From: Kandleria vitulina DSM 20405
Lineage (GTDB): Bacteria; Bacillota_I; Bacilli_A; Erysipelotrichales; Coprobacillaceae
DNA length: 56,802 nt
Direction of reading: 5' to 3'
Assembly: GCF_000702065.1 (NCBI RefSeq)
Contig: NZ_KL370857.1
Span: 1 to 56,802, forward strand
Part shown: positions 18,582 to 26,362 of the stretch, one piece after another
Position numbering within the stretch: the first letter of the stretch is position 1
How the letters are laid out: the number at the start of each line of letters is the position of its first letter
Program-made: the position numbers and the translations under genes
Notes under the pieces: model-generated
The model's input: only the letters and a program-made list of their open reading frames with translations
Database searches by the model: none
Told to the model about the DNA's origin: nothing

Positions 18582-19316
18582 TTATTTATTGGGATAAGCT
18601 TTTTTTAAGTAGAAAATAATAACAATGATAAAGAGAATAAGAAGTATACAGATATAAGTCATGCTAAAAGAAAAAGAATGAAAAGAAGATTGCACGATTC
18701 CAAAAGGAAGTTCATCATTTTTAAAAAGTGTACGAAGAATGCTTTTCTGATTCCAGAGGATGCCAAATGTTAAATGTGTATATTGTTCTATATAGAAAAA
18801 TGCAGAACAGATAATAAAACTTATGGCGTGACTATCTAGCAATAAGGCAATCAGAAATGATAAGATGCCCCAGAAGATCCACATGAAGAAGATAATAAGA
18901 AATCTTGGTAAAGCATAATAAAGATAAAAACCTATATTGCTATGATGGAGAAGATCTAGAAAACCACCAAATAGTGATGCACATATTAACATTAATAAGA
19001 AGAACTTGATCATAGTAGTAAACTGTACCTTTAACCATGACATGATGGATTGAGAAACAAGCTTATAATCAAGCATATTTGTACTTCTTTCATAACCACC
19101 CATAAAAGCACCAACGGAGATAGGAATGAATATTCCTACAAGAAAACAAATAAGTAGGAGATTATAGGAATAAAATCCTCCTTTAATGGGTGTCAGATCA
19201 TCAGGAGCAACAGCAAATATGTTATATCCTAATATACATAATGTTCCCACAATAACATAAAGATTGTACTTGTTACGAATAAAGACAAGTAAACTTGCTT
19301 TCTCTTCTTTATTCAT
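18582..19316 (-). CDS. ABC-2-type permease subunit
   Basis: 244 residues with six hydrophobic segments, including IVGTLCILGYNIFAVA, LLLICFLVGIFIPISVGAF and the C-terminal YICILLILFIIVIIFYL. A hydrophilic GGYERSTNMLDYKLVSQS loop follows helix 2, as in ABC-2 permeases. Last gene of the minus-strand operon 21377-18582; overlaps the preceding gene by 8 bases. Works with the ATPase at 20505-21377. Confidence 0.75.
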   Translation of the reverse strand: MNKEEKASLLVFIRNKYNLYVIVGTLCILGYNIFAVAPDDLTPIKGGFYSYNLLLICFLVGIFIPISVGAFMGGYERSTNMLDYKLVSQSIMSWLKVQFTTMIKFFLLMLICASLFGGFLDLLHHSNIGFYLYYALPRFLIIFFMWIFWGILSFLIALLLDSHAISFIICSAFFYIEQYTHLTFGILWNQKSILRTLFKNDELPFGIVQSSFHSFSFSMTYICILLILFIIVIIFYLKKAYPNK

Positions 19317-19734
19317 TAATCTGAATCTCCACAGTTCCCTTTGTATCTTTTGGAAGCTTATAGTTTAATACATAGTCACCTGATTTATATTTCTTGTTTA
19401 AAGAAAGTGTTTCTTTCTTCTTGATAGTCTTTGAAAAAAGGACATTTCCTTTTTTGTTTTTTACTATAAGCTGAAAATCTTTATTTAAGGTATTTTTCGC
19501 AATCAATAAAGATTTTTCTTGTCCATTCTTAATTTTAAATGATTTGGTATAAGTTCCTTTATCGCTGTAATCTAAAGTTGAAGTGAGGGAGCTTATATAT
19601 TGTTTATGTTCATCCTTATATGTGATATCTTCACTAACCCCTTCAGATAAGCTCATTTTCTGTTTTCCTAAAACAAATACCCCTGTTACGATGACGACAA
19701 TAATGATAATTGTAAATAATACTTTTTTATTCAT
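19309..19734 (-). CDS. Single-anchor extracytoplasmic protein of an ABC operon
   Basis: 141 residues. One N-terminal helix (VLFTIIIIVVIVTGVFVL) is followed by a lysine-rich, beta-type domain of about 115 residues outside the cell (FKIKNGQEKSLLIAKN, FQLIVKNKKGNVLFS, YKSGDYVLNYKLPKD). The alternating strands look like an immunoglobulin-like sandwich. It overlaps both neighbours by 8 bases, so it is a stoichiometric partner of the two permeases. Family unknown. Confidence 0.65.
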   Translation of the reverse strand: MNKKVLFTIIIIVVIVTGVFVLGKQKMSLSEGVSEDITYKDEHKQYISSLTSTLDYSDKGTYTKSFKIKNGQEKSLLIAKNTLNKDFQLIVKNKKGNVLFSKTIKKKETLSLNKKYKSGDYVLNYKLPKDTKGTVEIQINE

Positions 19735-20512
19735 TGGTAAGATCCTTTCTTTTTATAATATACATATTCATTATGATCAGTAATACAAGTATCCCCATCC
19801 AAATGATGAATCCATTTAGTAAATGAAATGAATGAGGTAAATAGATCTGATAATGTCTTAAACCTTTTAATTGATTCTTTAACGGTACTAAAGCTTGAGA
19901 AAGATAGAAGAAACCATCACATCTTGTCCAAATGTCAATGATTTGATGTGGAAAAAAGCTTGAGAAGAACTCTAACATAGAAATGATGATCGTGAATAAT
20001 AAAAATTCATTAAAAATAAACCTCAGCAACATGCCTAGAAGCATACTGCCAATAGCCATAAGCCAAGTAACAATCATCTGATGAAAAGCTAAAGCAATAT
20101 CTAATGAAAACTGATGAAAAATAAGTAATGAAATTATAAATGGAAGAATAAAAGATAAGAATGACATAACGAAAAGTACAAGCATCCCCAATATAATCTT
20201 TCCCATTATTATTTTTATTCTCCCAGTATTCTTAATAAAGAAATCCTGTCTATTGTTTATAAATTCTATATCAATCACATGATAACCATATAGTAGTCCA
20301 AATAGTCTTCTTAATACCGTTATATAAAAGAATAACCCATACAGTCCTGCTTTCCCGCTTTCTTCAAGTAAGACTTGTTGGGATTTATAATCAGCTAAAC
20401 AGGTAGACCATATCATCATAAATGATAATATAAGAAGAACACCTAAACATAATCCAAGGATAGTACGATCATGTCTTTGTTTAAGATATTCTGCCTTTAA
20501 TAGCTTAATCAT
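19727..20512 (-). CDS. ABC-2-type permease subunit
   Basis: 261 residues from ATG 20512 (MIKLLKAEYLKQRHDRT), which overlaps the ATPase stop in an ATGATTAA arrangement. A GTG at 20524 would also be in frame but lacks a ribosome site. Six hydrophobic segments; the amphipathic N-terminal LKAEYLKQRHDRT is a usual start of ABC-2 permeases that contact the ATPase. Probably pairs with the 18582-19316 permease. Confidence 0.75.
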   Translation of the reverse strand: MIKLLKAEYLKQRHDRTILGLCLGVLLILSFMMIWSTCLADYKSQQVLLEESGKAGLYGLFFYITVLRRLFGLLYGYHVIDIEFINNRQDFFIKNTGRIKIIMGKIILGMLVLFVMSFLSFILPFIISLLIFHQFSLDIALAFHQMIVTWLMAIGSMLLGMLLRFIFNEFLLFTIIISMLEFFSSFFPHQIIDIWTRCDGFFYLSQALVPLKNQLKGLRHYQIYLPHSFHLLNGFIIWMGILVLLIIMNMYIIKRKDLTNE

Positions 20513-21377
20513 GATTAACCACACTTTCTAAGAAGATATCTTCAAGACTTTCATGTTCTTTATCTATATCTTCTACAGGAAGATGATTCTCGATAATAAA
20601 ACGAGAAATATCTAACAGCTTTTTATCAGAATGAATAATAAGCTTATCATCTTCCTGTTTAACAATAGAAAAATGATTTTTAATAAGAGATATTTCTTCT
20701 TCATTCATATTATCATTAACAGTAAGAATATACTGATTATGAAGTTTACTGTTCCAGTCTTCATCTTTAACAATATGACCATCTACAAGAATATAGTAAT
20801 GATCAATAAGTTGTTCTAAGACATTAAGAGAATGACTACAAACTAAAATAGTAATACCTTTCTTTTTCATTTGTAAAAGGAAATCCTTAAGCCAGAGAAC
20901 ACTGTTGACATCCATCCCATTTGTTGGTTCATCTAAAATCAATAGATCAACGGGTTTACACATAGTTGCCATAGCTAACTGTAATCTTCTTTTCATCCCC
21001 AATGAAAGATTTTTAGCAAGGGTACGAGAGGGAAGATTCACTTTCTCAACGATATCTTTCATTTTATTATTGGATACTTCATAGCCTGCACTTAAAGCGG
21101 TAACTTGAATATTATCATGAACACTTAAATGATCATAGAGCGCTATATTTTCAGGCATATAGCCAATGGATAGATGATCACTGATTTTTAAATCTCCTTC
21201 AGATGAAGAAATAAGTCCTAATATAATTTTAAAAAGAGTGGATTTTCCTGCTCCATTTTTACCAAATATCCCACAAAATTCCCCTTTATGAATTTTTATA
21301 TTGATATTTTCAAGAGCAACTTTCTCTTGAAAACATTTTTTTAAATGATGTGATTGAATAATATATTGTTCTTCCAC
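20505..21377 (-). CDS. ABC transporter ATP-binding protein (exporter type)
   Basis: 290 residues. Walker A GIFGKNGAGKSTLFKI (about residues 34-49), signature LSLGMKRRLQLAMA, Walker B LLILDEPTNGMD, H-loop VCSHS, plus a C-terminal extension of about 80 residues of the kind seen in drug and bacteriocin exporters (YILVDGHIV.., ..LEDIFLESV). GTG start with AGGAGG five bases upstream. First gene of the operon with two permeases and an anchored protein; likely exports a peptide, lipid or drug. Confidence 0.9.
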   Translation of the reverse strand: MEEQYIIQSHHLKKCFQEKVALENINIKIHKGEFCGIFGKNGAGKSTLFKIILGLISSSEGDLKISDHLSIGYMPENIALYDHLSVHDNIQVTALSAGYEVSNNKMKDIVEKVNLPSRTLAKNLSLGMKRRLQLAMATMCKPVDLLILDEPTNGMDVNSVLWLKDFLLQMKKKGITILVCSHSLNVLEQLIDHYYILVDGHIVKDEDWNSKLHNQYILTVNDNMNEEEISLIKNHFSIVKQEDDKLIIHSDKKLLDISRFIIENHLPVEDIDKEHESLEDIFLESVVNHD

Positions 21378-21401
21378 ACGAACCTCCTATAAATACAATA
21401 G

Positions 21402-21434
21402 AAGGATATAGTCTACTTACTATATCCTTTTTTT
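21402..21434. terminator. Hairpin upstream of the ABC operon
   Basis: Perfect 11-bp stem AAGGATATAGT (21402-21412) with ACTATATCCTT (21419-21429). The T run is on the plus strand, although the flanking genes run on the minus strand. It may end transcription of the gene at 21448 imperfectly, or stop antisense transcription. Confidence 0.55.
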
Positions 21435-21447
21435 GGTGTCATAATAA

Positions 21448-21840
21448 TTATGGTCTTACAACTTTATTTATCTCGAGATCATAACTTTGGAGTCCGATTG
21501 TAATCCATTGTGTATGAAGTCCATAATAAAAATGTGAATTATTACGTAGTTTTGAAAATTTTGCTGTTTTATATACCCATTTTGCATGTTTTTTTGAACA
21601 TGACCATCCTGGATAATAGGTTGCATTATCACATCTAGCATTTGACCAACCTATTATTTTATTATGTGAAACTTTATAATCGCCTTTAACTCCGATTTTT
21701 ATAACTGGTACTCCTATAATCGATTTGTATATGTGGTGATTACTAGCTGTTTTAAATGATGCTGCATGTGTAGTTTGTACACAAAGCATTAGTGTGAGTA
21801 TAAAAATAAAACCAAGTAAAGATAATTACTTTCTTTTCAT
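21448..21840 (-). pseudogene. Small secreted protein with a stop codon inside its signal peptide
   Basis: The minus-strand reading from ATG 21840 has a good GGGAG site 8 bases before it and encodes a signal peptide, MKRK-stop-LSLLGFIFILTLMLCVQTTHAAS. The fifth codon is TAA (21826-21828). After it the frame runs on to 21448: a mature part of about 103 residues with two cysteines (CDNATYYPGWSC) and basic, aromatic-rich sequence. A reading from the internal ATG 21789 would start inside the hydrophobic segment with no ribosome site. So the gene is probably inactivated by one substitution, unless the TAA is a sequencing error or is read through. Family not recognised. Confidence 0.65.
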
Positions 21841-21867
21841 AATAATCTCCCTAAAATTTTAAAATAT

Positions 21868-21899
21868 AGTATTTCGTAGTATAAGTATTTCGTAGTATA
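21868..21899. repeat. Exact tandem 16-bp duplication in the promoter region
   Basis: AGTATTTCGTAGTATA occurs twice back to back (21868-21883, 21884-21899), followed by the palindrome AGGTATACCT. It sits upstream of the minus-strand secreted gene that starts at 21840, where a direct-repeat regulator site would be expected. The rest of 21841-22008 holds nothing else I can name. Confidence 0.7.
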
Positions 21900-22008
21900 T
21901 AGGTATACCTGATAATATTTTTGCCTAGGTATTTATATATTAGCATTTCAGAATTATAAAATCAATGTATATATGAAATTTAAAAGATATGTTTTGAATA
22001 TCTAATCA

Positions 22009-22036
22009 ATAAAAAAGAACCTTTGTAAAGGTTCTT
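22009..22036 (-). terminator. Terminator of the XRE regulator gene
   Basis: 10-bp perfect stem (22015-22024 with 22027-22036) and, on the minus strand, a run of T after it. Overlaps the stop codon of the gene. Confidence 0.85.
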
Positions 22037-22511
22037 ATTCAATATCTTGATCCAATTTATTAATAGCTTTCATAATAAGTGCTCTTAATACTAAGGCAAA
22101 GCCCCAGACAAAAGCACCAATACTGAAGATTATGATTTGATCTACTGGTTTATGCGCATATTTATTAGTAAAAGTGATGGTGATAATAATGCCCACTACG
22201 ACTAAAATCTGTGTGAAAATATTAAGTGTTTCTAGCTGTTTCTTTGTGGCAAGAATCTGTAATGCGGATTGTTCACCCTGTCTTGTCTTCTCTTCTGTAG
22301 TTAATCTTTTTGCATAAAGTAATTCGGATACCTGTATATCCAATATTTTACATAATGGTTCATAAAGAGAAAGATCCATCATGGTCTTTCCGTTTTCCCA
22401 TCTTGATATTGATTTATTTGTAACACCTAATTGTTCAGCTAACTGTGCTTGTGTTAAGTTCTTTTCTTTTCTACATTGGGCAATAAATTTACCGATCTCT
22501 TCTTGTTTCAT
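22035..22511 (-). CDS. XRE-family regulator with C-terminal membrane segments
   Basis: 158 residues from ATG 22511, which has GGAGG nine bases before it; the open frame to 22589 is not used. N-terminal helix-turn-helix: IGKFIAQCRKEKNLTQAQLAEQLGVTNKSISRWENGKTMMD. A linker and two hydrophobic helices follow (IFTQILVVVGIIITITF and IIIFSIGAFVWGFALVL), so the repressor is probably membrane-tethered. Such one-component membrane XRE regulators are common in Firmicutes; targets unknown. It stands upstream of the secreted-protein gene and the ABC operon, and could control them. Confidence 0.88.
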   Translation of the reverse strand: MKQEEIGKFIAQCRKEKNLTQAQLAEQLGVTNKSISRWENGKTMMDLSLYEPLCKILDIQVSELLYAKRLTTEEKTRQGEQSALQILATKKQLETLNIFTQILVVVGIIITITFTNKYAHKPVDQIIIFSIGAFVWGFALVLRALIMKAINKLDQDIE

Positions 22512-22649
22512 AATATAGACCTCCTGTTCGTATATATAGTACATAGTTATGAATAAAAATGGTAGGACAGAAACTGAGAATTGTATCAATAAGACTGATT
22601 ATTTGTCTTTTCATGTAGAAATATGATATAGTCACAATGGTGAATTATT

Positions 22650-23642
22650 ATGTGGAAAATAAAAGATGTAGAAATAGAACACCAGATCGTTCTTGCACCA
22701 ATGGCAGGAATTACCAATCTGGCTTATCGTAAATTAGTAAAAGAATTTGGTGCCGGACTTGTCGTTTCTGAAATGGTAAGTGATAAGGCATTATGTTACG
22801 GGAATCAGAAAACCATAGATATGTTAAAAGTGGATGAAGATGAACATCCTATCTCTATTCAGATATTTGGTGGAGAAGTTGAATCAATGGTTAAAGCTGC
22901 CAAGTTTGTAGAGCAACATTCTGATTGTGATATCATCGATATCAATATGGGATGTCCTGTAAATAAGGTATTAAAAGCACATGCGGGAAGTGATCTTCTT
23001 AGAGATCCTGAGCGGGCTTATAATATTGTTAAGGCAGTTGTAGAAGCTGTGAATATTCCTGTTACTGTTAAAATGAGAATAGGCTTTGATAAAGAACATA
23101 TCAACTGTGTTGAATTTGCGAAAATGATGGAAAAAGCAGGCGCAAGCGCCTTGGCAGTACATGGTAGAACACGTTCACAGTTCTATGAAGGACAGGCAGA
23201 CTGGTCTTATATTAAACAAGTTAAAGATGCAGTGAATATCCCAGTAATGGGAAATGGTGATGTAAGAACACCAGAGGATGCCAAAAGAATGTTAGAAGAA
23301 ACAGGCTGTGATGCAGTGATGGTAGGACGTGCAGTCCTTGGTAACCCATGGCTTATTCAGCGTATGATTGATTATCTTGAAACAGGTGAAGATCGTGGTG
23401 ATCCAGATTATCACCAGAAATTTGCGTTATGCAAAGATCATGCGAAAAGACTTGTAGCCCAGATGGGAGAGCGCAATGCGATGAGAGAAATGCGTGGACA
23501 TGCGCCATGGTATATCAAAGGTCTACATTCAAGTGCACATATCAAGAATGCCTTGACTAAGATTGAAACATATAAAGAATTAGAAGATATTCTTCAAGAA
23601 TATGAAACATACTTATTAGAATATGAAAAAAAAGAATCATAG
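22650..23642 (+). CDS. tRNA-dihydrouridine synthase (DusB-like)
   Basis: 330 residues. FMN-binding TIM barrel with LAPMAGITNLAYRKL at the start, the catalytic cysteine in INMGCPVNKV, KMRIGFD, HGRTRSQFYEG and GNGDVRTPEDA. It reduces specific uridines in tRNA D loops with NADPH. The weak GGTGAAT site just before ATG 22650 fits the conserved protein start (IEHQIVLAPMAG). A terminator overlaps its stop. Confidence 0.93.
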   Translation: MWKIKDVEIEHQIVLAPMAGITNLAYRKLVKEFGAGLVVSEMVSDKALCYGNQKTIDMLKVDEDEHPISIQIFGGEVESMVKAAKFVEQHSDCDIIDINMGCPVNKVLKAHAGSDLLRDPERAYNIVKAVVEAVNIPVTVKMRIGFDKEHINCVEFAKMMEKAGASALAVHGRTRSQFYEGQADWSYIKQVKDAVNIPVMGNGDVRTPEDAKRMLEETGCDAVMVGRAVLGNPWLIQRMIDYLETGEDRGDPDYHQKFALCKDHAKRLVAQMGERNAMREMRGHAPWYIKGLHSSAHIKNALTKIETYKELEDILQEYETYLLEYEKKES

Positions 23643-23657
23643 CCTGATTCTTTTTTT
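23631..23657 (+). terminator. Terminator after dus
   Basis: 9-bp stem AAAGAATCA (23631-23639) with TGATTCTTT (23645-23653), T run to 23657. The DUF1848 ribosome site follows at once. Confidence 0.85.
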
Positions 23658-23670
23658 AGAAGGAGGAAGC

Positions 23671-24609
23671 ATGATACTAAATACTGGAAATAGAACAGAT
23701 ATTCCTGGATATTATTCTGAATGGTTTATGAATCGTATACGTGAAGGGTTTGTCTATACAAGAAACCCCTATTATCCTGAACTAGTGACAAAGTACTCAC
23801 TTTCTCCTAAAGTGGTAGATATCATCCAATTCTGCACGAAGAATCCTATCCCAATGTTAAAGTATCTTGATGAACTCGATGTTTACCATACCGTCTGGCA
23901 AGTCACCATTACTCCCTATGGAAAAGAGATAGAACCCCATGTTCCTAATAAAAATCGCATCATAGATGCAATTAAAGTTCTTTCGTCGAAAGTAGGGAAA
24001 CAAGCTATCGCTTGGCGTTATGATCCCATCTTCATCAGTGAGAAATATACAGTGGATTATCATATTCACATCTTCGAAGAAATGTGTAAAAGACTTTCTC
24101 CTTATATAGATCAATGTATCTTTAGCTACATTGATCTATATAAAAAAACAGTAAGAAACTTTCCAGGGGTACAGGAAGTTTCTTTAAGCGATAAGAAAAA
24201 GATTGCGAAAGCATTCAAGAGTATAGCGGACCGCTATCATGTACGTCTTCGTACATGTCTTGAGAATGATGATTTTCTAATCGACTATAATATTGATGTA
24301 TCAGGATGTTCTACTAAAGAAGAAATGGAACATTTTACAGGTCTGCACTTGCATTGGCCAACAGGATTGGACAATGCAAGAGAAGGATGTCGATGCATTC
24401 TTGGTAATGATATTGGTTCCTATAATACGTGTGGACATGGCTGTCTATACTGTTACGCAAATGATGATATGATGCAAGTAAAAAGAAACATGCGACATCA
24501 TGATCCTAAGTCGCCTATTCTAGTAGGTCATATCAAAAAGGGTGATCATATAAGAGAAGCTAAGCAGGAATCATTTATTGATAAGCAAATGACAATTTTT
24601 GACTACTAA
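23671..24609 (+). CDS. DUF1848 protein with C-terminal cysteine cluster
   Basis: 312 residues from ATG 23671 behind AGGAGG; the frame open to 23623 crosses the dus terminator and is rejected. Starts MILNTGNRTDIPGYYSEWF, as DUF1848 proteins do. The C-terminal part has CRCILGNDIGSYNTCGHGC followed by LYCYAN: cysteines spaced like an iron-sulphur site, and CxxC next to Tyr and Asn. DUF1848 has been proposed to be related to radical-SAM-like or SplB-like proteins, but no activity is established. Monocistronic. Confidence 0.85.
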   Translation: MILNTGNRTDIPGYYSEWFMNRIREGFVYTRNPYYPELVTKYSLSPKVVDIIQFCTKNPIPMLKYLDELDVYHTVWQVTITPYGKEIEPHVPNKNRIIDAIKVLSSKVGKQAIAWRYDPIFISEKYTVDYHIHIFEEMCKRLSPYIDQCIFSYIDLYKKTVRNFPGVQEVSLSDKKKIAKAFKSIADRYHVRLRTCLENDDFLIDYNIDVSGCSTKEEMEHFTGLHLHWPTGLDNAREGCRCILGNDIGSYNTCGHGCLYCYANDDMMQVKRNMRHHDPKSPILVGHIKKGDHIREAKQESFIDKQMTIFDY

Positions 24610-24637
24610 AAAAGTGTGAGAGTACTCACACTTTTTT
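24608..24637. terminator. Bidirectional terminator
   Basis: Perfect 13-bp stem with an AGTA loop (24621-24624), A run on one side and T run on the other. It serves the DUF1848 gene (plus) and the amidase gene (minus), whose last codons it contains. Confidence 0.9.
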
Positions 24638-25483
24638 AAAATAGTTATCTAGACCATTAGCGATACCTTGTACCATCTTATTCTGGTAGCTTTCTGTGCT
24701 TAATAGACGATCTTCACTTGGATTGCTCATAAATCCCATTTCTACGAGTGTAACTGGAACCTTGGACCAGTTGAACCCAGTCATATCATTTCGCGTTGAA
24801 AGACCGTTATTTTTCGCATTTGTGGCAGAGGCAAAAGCTTTGTTTACACATGCTGAAAGCTGACGTGATTTTGTAATGATCTGCTTATTCATATAACGAT
24901 TATTATATCCTGGCTGAAGGATTGAGAATCCGTGCATATTGCGATTGGTAGATCCATCAGCGTGAAGACGCACTGTAGCATCAACTTTTGCATTATTGGC
25001 TTTGATGGCTCTTTGCGCATTAGAAATATTGACGTTCTGTGTAGTACGAATCATCAGCACCTTGTATCCACGTTTTACAAGTTCTTTCTGTAGCTTTAAA
25101 GCAACTTCTAGATTAAGTTTTGCTTCACTTTTTTTCGTAGCCACTCCAGATGTACCAGAAGAAACTTTAGGTTTCTTCGTACTAGATCCTGGACCTACTG
25201 GTTCAAGAGAATTGTTTCCTTTCGCTTGATGTCCAGCATCAATGCAGATATAGTAATTAGCATTTGTACTCTTTTTCGCCACAGTCTTTTTCTTAACAGT
25301 TTTCTTTTTTGTACTTTTCTTCTTAGATGTACTTTTCTTAGTAGTTGTTTTTTTCTTGGTAGCTGTCTTTCTCTTCGCTTTCTTAACAGTTGTCTTGTTA
25401 GTGGATACATGAATGTCATTAGTACGTCTGCATCCTACAAGAAGAAGAGAAAAGACAAGGCATAATGCGAATAATTTCTTCAT
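24626..25483 (-). CDS. N-acetylmuramoyl-L-alanine amidase lipoprotein (Amidase_3)
   Basis: 285 residues. Lipoprotein signal with lipobox LLLVGC (Cys near residue 18). A Lys/Thr/Ser-rich linker of about 40 residues (residues 32-72) could cross the cell wall. The Amidase_3 zinc domain follows: CIDAGHQAKGNN (first His), LNLEVALKLQKEL (Glu), VRLHADGS (second His) and VTLVEMGFMSNPSED (catalytic Glu). It cuts the lactyl-L-Ala bond of peptidoglycan. Monocistronic between terminators. Confidence 0.92.
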   Translation of the reverse strand: MKKLFALCLVFSLLLVGCRRTNDIHVSTNKTTVKKAKRKTATKKKTTTKKSTSKKKSTKKKTVKKKTVAKKSTNANYYICIDAGHQAKGNNSLEPVGPGSSTKKPKVSSGTSGVATKKSEAKLNLEVALKLQKELVKRGYKVLMIRTTQNVNISNAQRAIKANNAKVDATVRLHADGSTNRNMHGFSILQPGYNNRYMNKQIITKSRQLSACVNKAFASATNAKNNGLSTRNDMTGFNWSKVPVTLVEMGFMSNPSEDRLLSTESYQNKMVQGIANGLDNYFKKV

Positions 25484-25530
25484 GAAAACCTCTCCTTTAT
25501 TTATAATATAAACAATCTACAAAAATAAGT

Positions 25531-25557
25531 AAAGGCTCCTCTTGGAGCCTTTGCTTT
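25531..25557. terminator. Terminator downstream of the Cof-type HAD gene
   Basis: Perfect 9-bp stem AAAGGCTCC (25531-25539) with GGAGCCTTT (25544-25552). T-rich tracts lie on both sides. It ends the minus-strand PTS-HAD operon. Confidence 0.75.
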
Positions 25558-26360
25558 TATAAGATAGGTAAGGGAGTATGAGCACATTTTCTAGATTGTG
25601 CTAATAGCTCATAAATGTGATCAACAGCTTCATTAAAACTATCAACGACATATGTGGCATGAACCTTTACATTTTCTGGAGCATGGGACATGCAGAAAGA
25701 GAGGGAGGCTTCTTCAAACATGGAGATGTCATTTCCAGAATCGCCGATGGCTATGATGAGATCATAGTCTCTTGAAATATGTTTTAAGGCTTCGCCTTTT
25801 GAAACATTCTTCGCTGTAATCTCAATTCGTGTTCCTCCTGATTGATACACTTCGCATTCAGGGAGAGTATCTTTAAGTTTTTTTACATAAGTGGATGTTT
25901 GTGCTCTTTCAGGTCTAACATTGAACTTGTAGATTGAAAGATGTTCTAATGCGTGGAAAGGATCAGCAGGAGTCTTAAGTTCCATATTCCAAAGACGTTC
26001 TGGATGTTCATGATGGAAGTTGCCAATGCGTTCATTGCCATCAAGGGCATCAAAGATCAGCTTTTCTTGTTTTAAGAAATGAAGTATTTTTTTAACGGTG
26101 ACGGGTGGGATACATTTCTTAAAGAGAATATTATGGTTCTGATCTTCAATTAGCGCTCCATTGAAGGCAATGAAGTGATGTGAGGAAACCTTATTGTGGG
26201 TAATATAGTCGATTTCTTTAATGGAACGACCTGTCGCAATAGAGAAATCACTGAAGGTTTTTAGCTTACGATAGGCTTGAAGATCTTCATCACTGATCCT
26301 GATTGAATCCTTGATAAAGGTACCATCAAGATCAGTAACGCATAGTATCTTTTGTGACAT
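25557..26360 (-). CDS. Cof-type HAD-IIB phosphatase
   Basis: 267 residues. Motif I VTDLDGTFIKDS, motif II ATGRSIKEI, motif IV IAIGDSGNDISMF, with the large type IIB cap between. These enzymes dephosphorylate sugar phosphates, FMN or PLP. It is 2 bases downstream of the PTS EIICB gene and co-transcribed with it, so a phosphosugar brought in by that PTS is the likeliest substrate (inference). Confidence 0.9.
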   Translation of the reverse strand: MSQKILCVTDLDGTFIKDSIRISDEDLQAYRKLKTFSDFSIATGRSIKEIDYITHNKVSSHHFIAFNGALIEDQNHNILFKKCIPPVTVKKILHFLKQEKLIFDALDGNERIGNFHHEHPERLWNMELKTPADPFHALEHLSIYKFNVRPERAQTSTYVKKLKDTLPECEVYQSGGTRIEITAKNVSKGEALKHISRDYDLIIAIGDSGNDISMFEEASLSFCMSHAPENVKVHATYVVDSFNEAVDHIYELLAQSRKCAHTPLPIL

Positions 26361-26362
26361 TA

